Assembly (NCBI RefSeq): GCF_002234675.1
Contig: NC_019869.2
Span: forward strand, 15,299,015-15,363,014
DNA: 64,000 bases
Origin: Oryzias latipes
Taxonomy: Eukaryota; Chordata; Actinopteri; Beloniformes; Adrianichthyidae
Direction of reading: 5' to 3'
The position numbers were made by a program, and so were the translations under genes. The first letter of the stretch is position 1, and the number at the start of each line of letters is the position of its first letter. Below the pieces are notes generated by a model. It was not told the origin of the DNA. It ran no database searches and was given only the letters and a program-made list of their open reading frames with translations. Positions 1 to 12,660 of the stretch are shown here, one piece after another.

Positions 1-304
1 ACTCATTAGCAGTGGTGTCTAATAAGCAGCGTCTGACTCTGTGATGAACAGGTGCTGCAGAGACAAATCTGACCCTTCACAGGAGTGGGGGGAGTGCAGT
101 GATCAGGCCTGCTGACTAACAGAAAACTTCAAACTTCAGCTGCATAAGAGTTAAGCCTCCTTCACTCTTTCAGGTTTTTGGGGAACTGTTAAAAAAAAGT
201 GAATTCTCTGTGGTGCAGTGAACTGGATAGCGTGATCATATATTGGTCTGCAGTGTAGCTGAAGGAAAGCCTGTGCAGACGTGTGAATGTAAGCGTAACT
301 CGTC

Positions 305-537
305 TTCAGTTTCTCCTGCGACGTCAGTCCTGTTGGCTACGCTCTATATTTAGCCGGGATGCTGAGCCCAGCTGAGTGGGAGACGGTTCGGAGAGACGGG
401 AAGCAGCTCGTGGAGACAGACATGTGCTTTCATCGGGACGCCAAGAAGCAAACCCCGAAACAATGGAAATTGATGGTCAAAAAGGGGTTCAAACCGCAAG
501 AAAGACAATTGTCAGAAATACATCTTGTTCTTATATA
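305..537 (+). other. Unrecognised protein-like open stretch
   Basis: An open frame runs to TAA at 535-537, with ATG at 359-361. Upstream of that ATG the same frame is open back to at least 305. The translation looks coding (MLSPAEWETVRRDG, then MCFHRDAKKQTPKQW and VKKGF): mixed polar and aromatic composition, few low-complexity runs. I do not recognise a family. A possible acceptor (TCTTCAG, ending 309) precedes it, but I see no convincing donor after the Lys-rich end. It may be a terminal exon of a gene starting left of the window, or a fossil of a mobile-element protein. Confidence 0.25.
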
Positions 538-921
538 AGAGGAAAATATTTGGCAGCATGCGGAGGAAACAAAGCACCACATTAGTCACTAGTTTCTTAT
601 CAAACCATGCTAAAATGCAAAGACACAATGACCTTGGAATGTTTTTTTTAGAGGTAGAGCAAAATGGAGAAAGTAAAAGAATATGACAAAGAATGATTTC
701 ATGTTTAACAATAAGATTAACTCCTTTATACTATAATCAGAAGAAATCTGAAGCTTGCTAAAATTGTTCAGTTTTCTATCGGCTTCAGAGATGCATTGTG
801 ATGTCAGAAGATGCCAATTACACTTTTTTTTTTAATATCTGTGCCTTGATTGCACTTGTATGAGACTATTTATTTCATTAACACTAGCTTGTGTTGATTG
901 AAGGTAGAATTATCAGCCTTA

Positions 922-1606
922 AGGCCCGTACACACCGGGACGAATATTCGCCAGGCGTTATTCGCCAGCGTTTTTCGCCACGTTTTTTGTGTTCACACCC
1001 AGGCGATTTTCGCTGACGATGAGCCGAGCGAACATGCAATTTCCTTCCCTGACATTAGATGGCGCTTAATGTAAACAGAAATACTCCTGTACACAAGGTG
1101 GCGCTGCGCAACTTTACGCTTCTTAAAGTCGCTTTTTACTCAGAAGAAGAGAGCAAGTATTTACACGCTTGTCAGAATCAAACAAAGAAAACATGAATAT
1201 TTCAAGCACCAGTTGCTCCAACTGGTGCTTGGTTCGGGGATATTTTAGAATGTCCGTCATTATTTCTTCGCGGCAGTGTAGACGCTACTTGGCGTCTATC
1301 TTCTTCGCTGGTATGTGTGCTCAGCAAGGCATTTTTGTGTTTGAGCGTCCCCAAGTTGTGTTTTACTGTAACTTCAGAGGCTCCAGACACGTGTGCAAAA
1401 GCGCCATTCTCATTGGTCGAATAGATTTCGACGCGATGCGTCGCAAAAAAAAAACGAACCCTAGGCGTTTTTTTTTTTTGACGCTTTGACGCGTGGCGTT
1501 TTTTCGCGTCGGTGTGCACACTCTCATTGGTGCCCTTTGTTTAGTCACGAGGCGTTAAACGTCGGCGAAAATCGCCGGCGAAATTCGTCCCGGTGTGAAC
1601 GGGCCT
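922..1606. mobile_element. Harbinger-like MITE, TTA target site
   Basis: This 685-bp non-autonomous DNA transposon has terminal inverted repeats beginning AGGCCCGTACACACCGGGAC on the left. The right end, CCCGGTGTGAACGGGCCT, is their inverted match with few mismatches. TTA is duplicated at 919-921 and 1607-1609, the target preferred by PIF/Harbinger elements. The body is rich in CGCC/GGCG motifs and A/T runs. Open frames inside it on both strands have no recognisable transposase, so it would depend on an enzyme supplied elsewhere. Superfamily is inferred from target site and termini only. Confidence 0.8.
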
Positions 1607-1699
1607 TTAGGGAAAAAAAGTTTAATTCAAAAAGAAAAACAGGCCAAGAACAAATCTTGTTTTAACTTAAATCAAATCATTGCTAACTTGTGCTTTACA

Positions 1700-1942
1700 T
1701 GGTAAATGGTGTATACTTATATAGTGCTTTTCTACCTTCTTTAAGGCCCAAGGCACATCACACACCCACACACACGCGGCAGTTCTGCTGCCAAACACTG
1801 GTGCCAGCCTCCCACTAGAGGCAAGGTGGGGTTCAGTGTCTTGCCCAGGGACACCTCAACTCATGGACGTGCAAGGTGGGAATTGAACCTGCAATCTTAC
1901 GATCATGGGTCGACCACCCTACCGCTGCACCACAGCCACCCT
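1700..1942 (-). mobile_element. tRNA-derived SINE, copy 1
   Basis: In reverse orientation this begins with a tRNA-like head (GGCTGTGGTGCAGCGGTAGG, with a B-box-like GGTTCAATTCC). A body with CTTGGGCAAGACACTGAACC follows, and the tail reads AGCACTATATAAGTATACACC. It matches the copy at 40314-40585, which lies on the other strand. The tRNA-like part cannot be a working tRNA: the arms do not pair fully and it runs directly into SINE body. Confidence 0.75.
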
Positions 1943-2758
1943 AAGAATAAAAGCATGATGAGACAAAAGTTTTTGTGGGCCTTCTGTCAGGTCCATGCTC
2001 TTACTAAACACAGATTTGTGTTGAGTACAAAGTGTTACCTGCTGTTCACAGTTTTGATGCAAACCAGACTAATACCAAATGTCACAGTTCCTCAAAAGAC
2101 CACTGGAGGCTGGTGTCACACAAAATAAAAATCTTTTGACCTATGGAAAAGAGTTTGATTGTTTTTTTTCAGCAATAATAAACATATGTACAGCTTGGCT
2201 TGAGGTCTAGGGGGTATGTATAAGGCATTTTAAAATACTTTTTTTTGTGCAGGACAGTATTTTTTGGGGGGTGTTTTTTTGTTTTGTTTTTGCAGGTGGG
2301 TGGACATACAGACAAACCCAATAGAGCTTCAAACCTCACCAAGCCAGGTCCACCGCTGCCTTCCTATTGTCAACTCTAACCAATGTACCAGGTTTCACTT
2401 TTGCCATGTAAATTTGAATACGGGCCATCATTGATTGTTAATTGAGTGCCCATGTTACACATTTGCAAAAGGTTTAGGTTTTTGCTAATGCAACACTTTA
2501 AATGAACCTTTTTTGATCTCCACATTTACAATCCTTATAAGGGGTTTTTATTTCCACACCCCCAAAAGCTAAATTGGGTGGATGTAAGGTGACTCTACTT
2601 GAAAACCTCACATAGAAACCATTTAAACCAGTTAGATGGGGTCTCGCTGGCTTCGACACAGATCATTTATGCAACAACACTTCACACCAGTGGGTTAGCT
2701 TTCCACTGCTTCTTCTTTTATCAGCTTAATGTGTTGTTATCTGTTATGTGTGCTATTA

Positions 2759-3725
2759 CAGTTTTTCTCAGTCGCTTTAGTACAATTCTCAGATCAGAAT
2801 TGAAGTTTGCAAATACGTGTGTGTATTTCTCAAAACAATTTGTACAAACAGCAAAAAACTATGGATTTCTTGGAAAAGCCTGTAACTTGCTCAAAATCTT
2901 TAGTTCATCTCTCAAAACTAAGTCTTTATGTCATTGAACATGTCAGTGCCATCAGAATGTCAAGTCCTTGTGTCATTGTCTACGAACAAGACAGTCAAAT
3001 TACTTAGTCATGTTGTCAATATAACTGTGTACTTTAGAGGGAGGTTCTGATGTAAACTATGGCTAAAGTTTGGATGACAATTATTGTAAAATGTAAGTTA
3101 CACCTTTTTTGTTTGATTGCAAGAGACTGGACAAGATTCACATTTACACTTTTATTGTTCCTATTGTAATTTTTTGACAGACCATGTCATACCAACATAG
3201 AAAAAAACCCACTGCAAACAGTAACACAAACGGAAAAAATAAAGATAGGACAATATTCTGTACAACAGTACAGGCAGTGCAGTAGGAATTGGTGAGGTCT
3301 TCCTACACCTCTTGTCCTTCCTGTATGTTAGGCCACAAATTCTCATCCACATCACAGCAAATATCCTCTCTTGCAATGCAGCGAAATATGTTTGTCACAT
3401 TTTGACAACTTGGTCAACCATTTTGCAGTTAATGACTTATACGATGAACTAGTGACTAGGTGTTTTGAGGAGTAAGACTATTGCACAGTGAACTATATAA
3501 TACATTTTGATCAACATGACATAAACAATTGATTGACAAGAAAAGAGCATAGAATTGTACATAATCATTTGCATTGATGTACCAAAGGAATTGCAACTTG
3601 TTCAAAGAAGTGAGAAACTGCTTATATGATGTGCAAAAGTGACATCATGATGTGAAGATTGAACAAATAGTTTTGGGAATTTCATTCTGATCTGAGAATT
3701 GTACTAAAGCGACTGAGAAAAACTG
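2759..3725. mobile_element. Mariner/Tc-type non-autonomous element
   Basis: A 967-bp element is bounded by a perfect 42-bp terminal inverted repeat starting CAGTTTTTCTCAGTCGCTTT and flanked by TA on each side (2757-2758 and 3726-3727). Beyond the 42 bp the arms diverge quickly. Short open frames inside carry no DDE motifs that I can see. The TA duplication and CAGT terminus fit the Tc1/mariner superfamily. The identical ends suggest either recent mobility or selection for transposase binding. Confidence 0.75.
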
Positions 3726-5090
3726 TAAGACCATCTGTTTCCACCATAGACGCTCCATCACGCACACTCTGTTAATATCTACAAAATAACAGAACAATTC
3801 CACTCACATTTCAGTTTAACATTGAACATGTCAGGTAAATGCCAGCAACATTCCTTTTTTTCCCTCAGAAACTCCAAATCCATCAACCCATCCTTGTAGC
3901 TTTTTATAAATGTTTCATTGAATCCATCCTTTTATTCAACATAGGCGCATGGTTTTGTTCACTTAGTAATCATTTCACAATTTAAAAACATCAATAAAAT
4001 CATCAGTAGAATCGTGGGACAAGAACAGGAGTCACTCATGACAAATTACAATAAAAAATACTCTCTAATTGCTAAGTCAATGGCAGCTTAAGCATTTTTT
4101 TTAATTATTAGTTTTTAAATTAACATTTAATTTGGTGTCTTAGAAGGTCTAAAAATATGTTGGCTGCACTTTACTGAGTATATGGGTGTTGTATTGATTT
4201 CACTAATTATAATTTCACAGGCAAAGACAGTTACTTCCAGGAAAAAAAAGTAACTTTGGGTTGATTTGGTTTGATTTGACAAAGATTTCCCCGTAAAGAT
4301 ATTAAACACACAGTAAATATCTCATTTTTTTTCATTGTTTGGGGCTAAAACTTCCATGTAGCGTCAACTTTGAGTTCAAAGATTTTTTACTAATCCAATT
4401 GTTTACTTTTATGTATATTTTCAGGTAAATTTGTTGGCCAAAAATAATAACCATAAAGAAGTAACAGCGGGAGCTGAAAAAAGGGATCAGGAGCATCACA
4501 CTTTAAAATAGAAAAAAAGAGTTTAATTTTTTTCTGCTCAGCAGATTCCTTGCTCTAGAACTCCCTATGGTTTTTGTTTTTTCCAAGTCTCTTTCTTCTC
4601 ATTGAATCCTGAACCCCAGCTTTCACTGACTCGGGTGAGTCCTGCTATTCTTTCCATGTTCTGCCTCTTTTATGACTTCCTGGAAGAGTCTTGTTGTGTT
4701 CCTGGAGTCGTTTGAGTTGGTTGGTCACCCCGAAGGTTCTCCACTGTTCCAGGTTTTCTCCATTTGAGGAAAACAATTAAACTGGTTCTATGGAGTCATA
4801 AAGCCGCTGAAATGCCTCTGTGACATGCCAGGTACTTTGTTTTTGAAGTTTTTAGACACCTTCTGTTGAAGAGATTTCTTGTTTCTACAGGCCTGACAGA
4901 GATAAGGTTTGATTGATTAAGTGACTCTTCTTTGAAGATTCAGCAAAGGGGCAATAACTTTTTCACAAAGACCCAGTCTGGTTTCAACAGCTTTATTTCC
5001 CTCTTTATAAATAAAGTAAACATAAAAAACATTTGTTTTAATCTCTGGGATTTGTTCTGTATGTAATTACTAAAGTGGGACAGAAATTTT
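3726..5090. other. Intergenic DNA, 3' side of cacng6
   Basis: AT-rich unique sequence with no supportable exon. On the minus strand a further poly(A) signal for cacng6 is possible at 4992-4997 (TTTATT on the plus strand). Confidence 0.5.
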
Positions 5091-5094
5091 CATT

Positions 5095-5100
5095 TTTATT
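5095..5100 (-). terminator. Candidate cacng6 poly(A) signal
   Basis: TTTATT on the plus strand reads AATAAA on the minus strand, about 200 bases after the cacng6 stop codon. It gives a plausible short 3' UTR; a second hexamer lies at 4992-4997. Confidence 0.4.
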
Positions 5101-5300
5101 AAGGTAGCAAGGCACTTTTTGATATAAAAAATGAGAATAGGGGGCAAATGCAGGGCTGCAGCTACAATGGTTCAGAGAAATACTTATCAGTTCCTCTAGG
5201 GTCAACAGAGAAGTTGAACTCTGCAAAAACCAGTCTGGAAAACATTTAGCAGATCCTCTGCTCCTAGAATCCTCTGCAGCTAGAACTGTTTTCCCCATTT

Positions 5301-8300
5301 CTAGCTGCCACTGTCCTTGTGTGGGAAACACCTCTGCCAGGGGCTGCAGGGCAAAGCCAGCAGCAGGAAGAAAACGCCGCCCACAATGAGAATGGCTCCA
5401 GCACAGCCGATACATGACACGGACCAGGACAGCTCGTGGTGAAGAGGAACGGTGTGATCACTGGCCAGGAACGCCAGGATGGACTGGTGGAAGACGACAA
5501 TGGCCAGGAGCACCAGAACCCCTAGAGGAGGGCCCAGACGAGGCGGGGAGGGGGCACATAAGCAACTCTCCGATTTCAAAGATTTCCTTAGCGGCTGCTT
5601 TTACTCACCTGACAGAATAAAGCAGATAGACGCGGGCTTAAGGAAGAACAGGATCTCCTTACTGAGAGCCATGCCGATGCATATGGTCCCCATCACCATC
5701 AGGAACAGACTGAACAGGGACAGCATTGCTGCCGCTACATTTAGATCTGATCAAGAGACAAGGACAGCATTAGTGTCTGCTTTTCACTTTATTGCCTCGC
5801 ATAGCTCCAGTGAGTGTGCAGCATGTTAACATGAAGCTGCGAGCGGAGGGAGAGGTTAGACAGCAGCTCAGAAACACTTGAACGCAGCGTGGGAGGAATA
5901 CATTCGAAGTAGACAGGCTGAAACGGCGCAGGGGGGAGGTCACAGAGAAAAAAAGAGAGGGATGAACAATGGGAAGGGGAAAAGAGGACTGTAAGCAACA
6001 GCGTGCAGAAGGAGGGGTACACTGAGGAGGAAGGAGGATGATCAAAAAAAATCAGTGGGTGGGTGGGGTTGGTGCAGCGGCTGCGGCCGGGAGAACCAAA
6101 AGAGTGGCATGACTCACTCCTCTGTGTTGTCTTCTGAAACATCACAGCGTTCTCTCCTGTGGTGAAAAACTTAAAGTAGGTGCAGTTTGATTCTGCAGAA
6201 GAAGAAAAATAGAGGAGGGAGCTCTCTTAATCTGCACAGTCTTATTGAAATTCATGGAGTCACATTTGTCAGACTCAAAAAGCCTTTCTTGTTCTCCATC
6301 AAACATTCACAATGTCAAACACAAGCTCAAAGGGGGCACAGCTTCCTGTTCATTTTAGCTGTCCCCCATGCCTTTCAGTAATACGGTAAAGCAGTCAAAT
6401 GGATTGTGACACCTCCATTAGTTTGTTCCCTCATTTGCAAACACCAGCTAGGAACATGTGCACACGTCAATCCTGATTTGTGGGATAGGAGCTGATTTTT
6501 CTCCCGTTTATTTTAGCAGAGCAGCTCAGGCTTCTCCACACAAACCTGGTCCAAGTTCCAGATAAATGCACATTTAGGTTATTATAGTGTATGGAATTTG
6601 CCACATGCAGCAAAATAATTAAAAGAAAACACCATATTTGAAAATGTGGCACATTTTGTTTTCTCAGCTCAAGTAAAATCTGTAGTTTTGTCCCATTTTT
6701 AACAACAATCCCTGTGATCTTTTCTTTTTAAAGCCTCACTCCAATCATCTTTTGATCTATTGTAAAAACGTTCCCAGTGGTCTTTTAATTATGATTGTGG
6801 ATTTTTTTGCCAAAATGTTTAGTTTTCTCTGACATTCTGCAGAATGGTAATAGTTTATCAGAAATTCACCTACAAGTTGGTGGTAAGCCTGTCCCCATTT
6901 TCTACCATCCCTTTGGCTTCACTCTCTCCTGCTAGCAAAAACGGACGGGCAATATTGGAGCTAACCAGCTGTACAGTATTGAGCCAAATGCCATCTCGGA
7001 TGTGGAAAACGTAGCACACATGGATCTAGTTGTCTATAAGTGGTTGCATGACTGGACCAGATAAGGAGCATGTGGCCCACCGGCCCACCATCTACAGGCT
7101 TTTTCCAACTGCATTTTTTTATCTAATCCTGATTCATAATGATTTTTATGAAGAAATACTCAAAAATGCAACTTTAAGCTTAATTGTTTTATATATTATG
7201 TCCGCCATCATGAGAAAAATCCCGCGTGAACATGTTAAAAACACCAAAACACAATTTTCATGGGAGTGGGTCTCATTGGCTCTTTATACCCAATTTTTAC
7301 TTAGAAAACATATTTTTTTCTCCAACAAAAGAAGTGCTATGTGCTCCTGAAGCGCTAGTCCTCTGATCAGTTTTACCTTTCAGGGTTTAAATGCTGACTT
7401 CAATACGATGTGTTAGAACCTTTCTTTTTTTTTTGTTTTCATCTTTTAAAAATAGAAATATAAAACAGATTAAAATTGGCTGTTCCAACCAGTCAAACTG
7501 TTTCTCTACCACTCACTTTCTCAACCACAGCTGTCCAAGCTTGTACGCTTGACACATGTCCAGTCATCCACTGTAACTCTCAATCACACTTTCAAACCTG
7601 CAACAGATCAGTCAGCAGACATAACAGACACAAATCCAGCCAAGCAGTCAGTGAGACTTCCGTCACCTCCCGGCAGCTCAGCGGGTCCGCAGCTCTCTCG
7701 TTCTGGGTCAATGTCAGCTACCCACAGGGTCTTGGTGCAGCCCTTCCACAGGCCCAAGTGAGCAGTTAAACAGGACTGCAAAGCAAAGGTCCAAGAGGAA
7801 AAGGTTCAGGAAACCGATTCCTTGCTGAAGAACAGGGGTCGGGAACCTATGGCTCGCGAGCCATATATGGCTCTTTTGATGGTCACATCTAGCTCGCAGA
7901 CAAATCTTTAATTTTAAAATCTTTTTTTCAGTAGACCAGTCCTTCTCAGGCGCACAGTAGTAGCAGTGTTTGGAGAGAAAAAAATCTGCGCCAGCAATCA
8001 GTTTACTATTATCTATTATATCACAGAGTTTTTAATAGCCTGAAAACTGTGAAATGACGTCCCTGCAACTGCACGCTCCCGTCTCTTAGAAAGAGCGCGC
8101 AGCTGGAGGGACGGGATGTGTGAGGAAGAAAGGGGGGAGGTAGTGGACACAGGCAGCAAGGTGCACGGATTGTCATAACTTAAAACACGCAGCCCGTCAC
8201 ATACTGCAGCGTGTGAGTGTGTGTTTGGCTCCACGTATTCATGTGAGCAATCTTTCTCAAATCTAAAGAACATTCACACCAACCTACAATCACATCAAAC

Positions 8301-9812
8301 GGATGGAAGTCTCAACGCCTGCATGAAGCTTAAACTCACCAAGTATCAACCAGACTAGACCATCAGTAAAACCATGCAGCACCAGAAGTCATAATAATGG
8401 TAATAAATACTCATCATTTATCAGCACCAGCATAATAATGTTATTTAAAAGAATCCACATATGTATTCTTCTTTAAAAGTGTTAAAATTATATCAAATGC
8501 ACTCATTCACTTGTATTTTTACTTTTAAACATATTGTAGCGGATTGAGTTGGACTGGGTGGCTGTTAGGTGGGATTCTAAGTTCCGGAGTTCATTGAACA
8601 CATTATGCAAAGATCTGATTGGCCCTCAGTTCTGTAGCTCAGCCTGTCGTTGGGGAGTTTGGACCAATGGGGTTCATCTATGGGCCGAATAAGGGAAATA
8701 GGAGGGCTGTTGCTGCAGTGAGGGAATTAAAAATTGGGAGGAGCGCTCTCGGCGGGACAGATTGAGGAGTTGCCGAAATAGTTGTACGGCGTTGGTTACA
8801 GTCTACAGTAACCAGAATAAAGAACCTTAAAGGAGGTTAAGTCTCCGTGCCTCAGTGTGGGAAAGGGACGCTTCATTATTGTATGGCTCTTTTGAAATTA
8901 CATTTAAAAATATGTGGCGTTTATGGCTCTCTCGGCCAAAAAGGTTCCCGACGCCTGCTTTAGAAGCACACCAAAAATAATCCGACACCCGTGGTTCAAT
9001 CAAAAAAACATGTTCGAAAAGCAGAGAGTTCACGTTCACCTGATTGTTGTAGAAACTCTTTGAGGGTGCCAGCTCCACCCAGAACTCTGTCCCGACACCA
9101 AGAACAGTTAGGACGACGCCCACAATGGCCACGAAGAACGCCAACTTGATCTGCAGAGAAACCAAATATTGGATTTATCCAATGAGAAAAATGTGATGGA
9201 TTCCAATACAATAAAAATGCTTAAAAACAGGCAACTATGTGTTTATTTGGAATACATGTTAACATTTTGAATCCATCAGAACCACAATCAGAGTCTAGAT
9301 TCCCCCCTTTATGTTGATTTCTTGGTAGGGTGGACTCTGATGTGTTTGTATTACTAACTGCTGTTAAAGTTTGAGCTCTTGCTGGCAGCACTTCATCAGA
9401 ATTTCCTTGCAGAGACTTGAATTTGTTGTTCAATCAGTTGCAACAGGTTGTCCAGATCCTGATGATCCTGGATAAATCCTGGTTGCGTTCTTGGAGGAAG
9501 TTTGGTCAGCTCATCCAGAAGTTTCTCCATTTAAGGATAATAGTTCTCAGAAAAAAGTTTCAGAAATGTTTGCAATACAAGACGATGCAATGCAAGACTA
9601 ATCACCTTTCCCTCCTGAGCCTCACTCATGCCATGTCCCATAGACGTTGTCCTGCGGCGCTTTCCACCAAAAGTGCTGCGACCCCCCATCAAGCTGGTCA
9701 AACCTCCTGCACCCGACGCCGGTCCTCCTCCTGCTAACCCTCCAGCTGTCCCCGCCGCCCCCGGGGCCACCATTCGGCCTTCTTCATCACTCACAATAAA
9801 GGTTGACCACAT
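5301..9812 (-). CDS. cacng6: Calcium channel gamma-6 subunit
   Basis: A four-pass claudin-fold auxiliary subunit of voltage-gated (skeletal/cardiac type) calcium channels. Minus-strand coding exons are 9606-9812, 9040-9150, 7667-7775, 6118-6192, 5609-5746 and 5301-5521. All junctions are GT-AG and phases match, giving 861 nt and 286 aa (human CACNG6 is about 260). The start MWSTF is chosen because it matches mammalian MWSNF; four in-frame codons lie upstream. A Gly/Ala-rich cytoplasmic N-terminus of about 70 aa is followed by TM1 (IKLAFFVAIVGVVLTVLGVG) and TEFWVEL. The extracellular loop has GLWKGCTKTLW, CGPAELPGE and the sequon NCTYFKFFTTGEN. TM2-TM4 and a short tail ending FPHKDSGS come next. 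The family motif CEAAH reads CLTAH here, while the conserved GLW is kept. There is no PDZ ligand as in TARPs, so a calcium-channel role rather than an AMPA-receptor role is expected. The paralogue label (a or b) cannot be decided. Confidence 0.93.
6725..7080 (+). mobile_element. Dispersed MITE family B, copy 1
   Basis: This lies in a cacng6 intron. It starts with CTCACTCCAATCATCTTTTG, related to the inverted end (GGAGTGGGTCT) of the copies near 24.7, 50.2-52.3 and 61.4 kb. A protein-like frame at 6951-7061 (NIGANQLYSIEPNAISDVEN) is shared in altered form with two other copies. Confidence 0.6.
7833..8957 (+). mobile_element. Fossil hAT transposon in cacng6 intron
   Basis: The ends CAGGGGTCGGGAACC and GGTTCCCGACGCCTG are near-perfect inverted repeats of the hAT/Charlie type. 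The flanking octamers CTGAAGAA and CTTTAGAA look like a diverged 8-bp duplication. Around 8230-8355 the plus strand still encodes a hAT transposase C-terminus (STYSCEQSFSNLKNIHTNL, then TDGSLNACMKLKL), matching the CEQxFSxxxxIxT dimerisation motif. The rest of the transposase is lost, and an LTR-like segment at about 8536-8872 interrupts the 3' part. Confidence 0.75.
8536..8872 (+). repeat. Possible solo LTR inside the hAT
   Basis: This stretch is unlike the surrounding hAT sequence. It begins TGTAGCGGATTGAG, contains an AATAAA at about 8816-8822 and ends near GGGACGCTTCA. TATTG occurs at both edges and could be a 5-bp duplication, although the TG/CA ends are then offset by two bases. The solo-LTR reading is tentative. 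Confidence 0.3.
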
Positions 9813-12660
9813 GTTGTGTGTCAAAGCAATTTAATGACAGATGATTGCTCTGATGGAATTTAAGTCACTGAAAGTATACAGGAAGGAAAGGAGACAAATT
9901 GTGTTCCTTATTCAGTCAGTCAGCATCAAACAACATCAGTCTATTATTTTATCCGCTAAAGGGCCAATAAATGAAATTTGATGAAAAATTAAATCCACAG
10001 CTTGTCTTTGCGGCAAAAAATAATGTCTGCAAAACTAAACAAGAAAGATCAAGGTGGGATTCTGGCTTTCCTTTAAAAACTGTTTCATAAAAAATGGAGT
10101 ATGGTAGAAAAAAATTCCTACAGACCAATTCATTATCATGAAAGAAAAAACAAACACTTCATTGAAGAGCTGGGGGGGGACTCTTCTGCAAAGCTGTGAA
10201 GAAAAAAAGCAAAGGCAACAGTTAGAAAATGTAATGTTTTTTTTTGTTTTTTGTTTTTTAAGAAGCAAAACTTGAGAGTTTTGTGAAAAAATGTTAAGTA
10301 AGCAAACATCTGCAGATTAGACAGAAAAAAATTCATTATTATAAAATAAATTACAAAAATGACATTGCTCCAAATCATAGTAAAAAAAAAAATCAGTAGA
10401 GAACACAACCACAGACCAGTGAACAACATGGCTGCTTCCATTAACATTGATGCTTTTTTTTTGTTTGTTTGTTTGTTTAATGACAACCTGCATAAGCTTC
10501 ATTGATGCAGGTCATGCAGCAGTAATTATTCTACCTACAGTAACAGACAGAAAAGGAAAAAAAATCTTCTTTTTCTAAGATGTTGCCATACATGCATATA
10601 CAGTATGGCATGTGTTAAGTTTTAGATGAATGCCTTGGTAACCATAAAAAAAATGCACTTATCTGTGTCTTTTTTAAGGGTTTAGTTTTGCGACTTATTT
10701 TGGTCAAATGAAAACCTCACAAATAAGACATTTATTAAATGGTGGTATTCTTTACAAGTTGTAAAAATGTTGTATTCGTTTGTTTACAGTAGTTTGCAGT
10801 TTTCAACAATAAAACTTTCAGTTGTTTTCATTTCAAAATTTTTATATATTTAATCAATGAGCAGGAATTTCAGGTCCAAAGGGCAGCCTTAAAAACACTT
10901 AACATGATGGCCTTTGTTTAGACTTCTATTTTAAGATGGTATGTGACTGCACGCATAAAACTGTGAGTTGGAATCAGGTGTTGCTTTCTATTCTCAGAGG
11001 CCGCAGCTCTTGTCAGGTTCAAGTCATAAACAATGATGTGATCAGAGAGCCTCTGTATTTGAAGGGGATGCACAGATGCAGCGAGGGTGAGTTAAATCTT
11101 GACTGTGAATGAAACAGCTGCTGTGCTCCTCTCAGACAGAGTGACAACAGACTTGTAATCCCGGGTTCACGCCACGTCTTGTTAGCAAAAATGAAAGACA
11201 TCCCATTGAGACGGCCCTTTGCAACAAGAGAGCTTGTTTTGCAAGCAAGATAACTAGCTATAAAATAATTATGTGAAGATACTAAAATAAAGACCAAAAA
11301 ATACCATATTTATCAATTGTCTCCAGGAATGTTTATCAAAATGTATTAATTAATTTTTTTATACATCATGGACAAATGAAAATTACAACACCAAAGTTAT
11401 TATTTAACAATTTGTGAAATCAAAAACAAAAATACATGGACTTCCATTCATTACAAGTTATTTTCTGTTAGTATAAGGGAAGTCTCATATCTGGTTACAA
11501 GTCATGTTCAAGTCATGAATAAGGAGGAAACCTGGTCCAAGTCTTTGGACCAATTCTTTACATCTTTGGTCACAATTGTGACTTGAAATGTTTCAAGTAC
11601 CCCTGAAACTAATTTCTCACTTTTCAACCAAACAATCTATGATCTTAATAAAGAATCAATATTTAGCACGAGTTGAGACAAGCCTTGAGTCTTGATGGGG
11701 TAAACCCAGTTTACTTTTTTAGTCACAGGTCCTCAGGTCAGGTTTAAATTTTGACTTGAGTCGTGTAGTTAGACGTGCTGGTCTGGGGTAAATTATTCAA
11801 TTCCATGTCCGAGGAACTCTTTACATCTTTAAGGAAATATTCAGTGAAACCTGAAGATTCTGGTTCCAGATCAAAGTTGTGTTACACAAGTATGAAAGAG
11901 CCAGGTCTGATCTTAAGTCAAATGTTAAAAGGATTGCTCAAATATTATAGTTAAATTTTATTTCATAGTCAAATCAAACACAATTAAGGCCAAGTCACGT
12001 CTTCCAGAGAAATAGTCAAACTTGGGTTTTGGGCCACAAAGCCAAGTTAGCTTTCTTTACATAATACCTTCTATTTAAAAAGTTTATATAAAGGGCTTTA
12101 AAAAGGCACAAAAACTTTCACAGGAAACTTTCAAAATAAAACAAAATCTAATGTAGCTACATTAGATTTAAAAGTGAAAGTAAAATACTTAAAGTAAAGT
12201 TTAAACCATCTCTTGTCACAAGTCTGAGTTAAACCTCAGGTACTTTAGCAAGAATTTAAGTCAACATCAAAAAACTTGTTGCCTTGTGTGTTCTTGGTAA
12301 GCAAACTCAACATGAAAGTTGATTGTGTCATTTCTTACTTAGAATGTGCCCCATCAGCACCGTGGTTTTGTCTATTTTAGATCATTTATTCCAGACAAGT
12401 GATGTAAAAACATTTAAGGAGAGAAATATCTTTTCACAGTACTGCACTATTCAAAAAACTAATATAAAATTGCAAAGCTTTGCCTAAAATTTATATTTCT
12501 TCTGCTGTCTGAGAAGATGAAATTGCAATGTGCCTATCAAACTAATAAAATTTGAATGTGTTTTGTTTTTTAAATAGCATAGCAAATGTCACTGAATAGC
12601 ACAATAACTTTTTTGGAAGAAAAATCAGAAAATACCACAACTGTGATTCTACATTTATAG
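9813..12660. other. AT-rich flank upstream of cacng6
   Basis: The first few hundred bases should hold the cacng6 5' UTR and promoter, but I see no clear TATA or GC box. From about 11480 to 12260 the motif CAAGTC/AAGTCA recurs irregularly, like a decayed tandem repeat. No exon is supportable. Confidence 0.4.

Noticed and set aside
1169-1548. Overlapping open frames of about 100 aa on both strands
   Set aside because: They lie wholly inside the 922-1606 MITE, overlap each other and have no protein motifs.
10035-10502. Hydrophobic minus-strand frames of 77-116 aa
   Set aside because: The hydrophobic look is due to T/A runs (poly-Phe, poly-Lys); there are no splice sites or conserved motifs.
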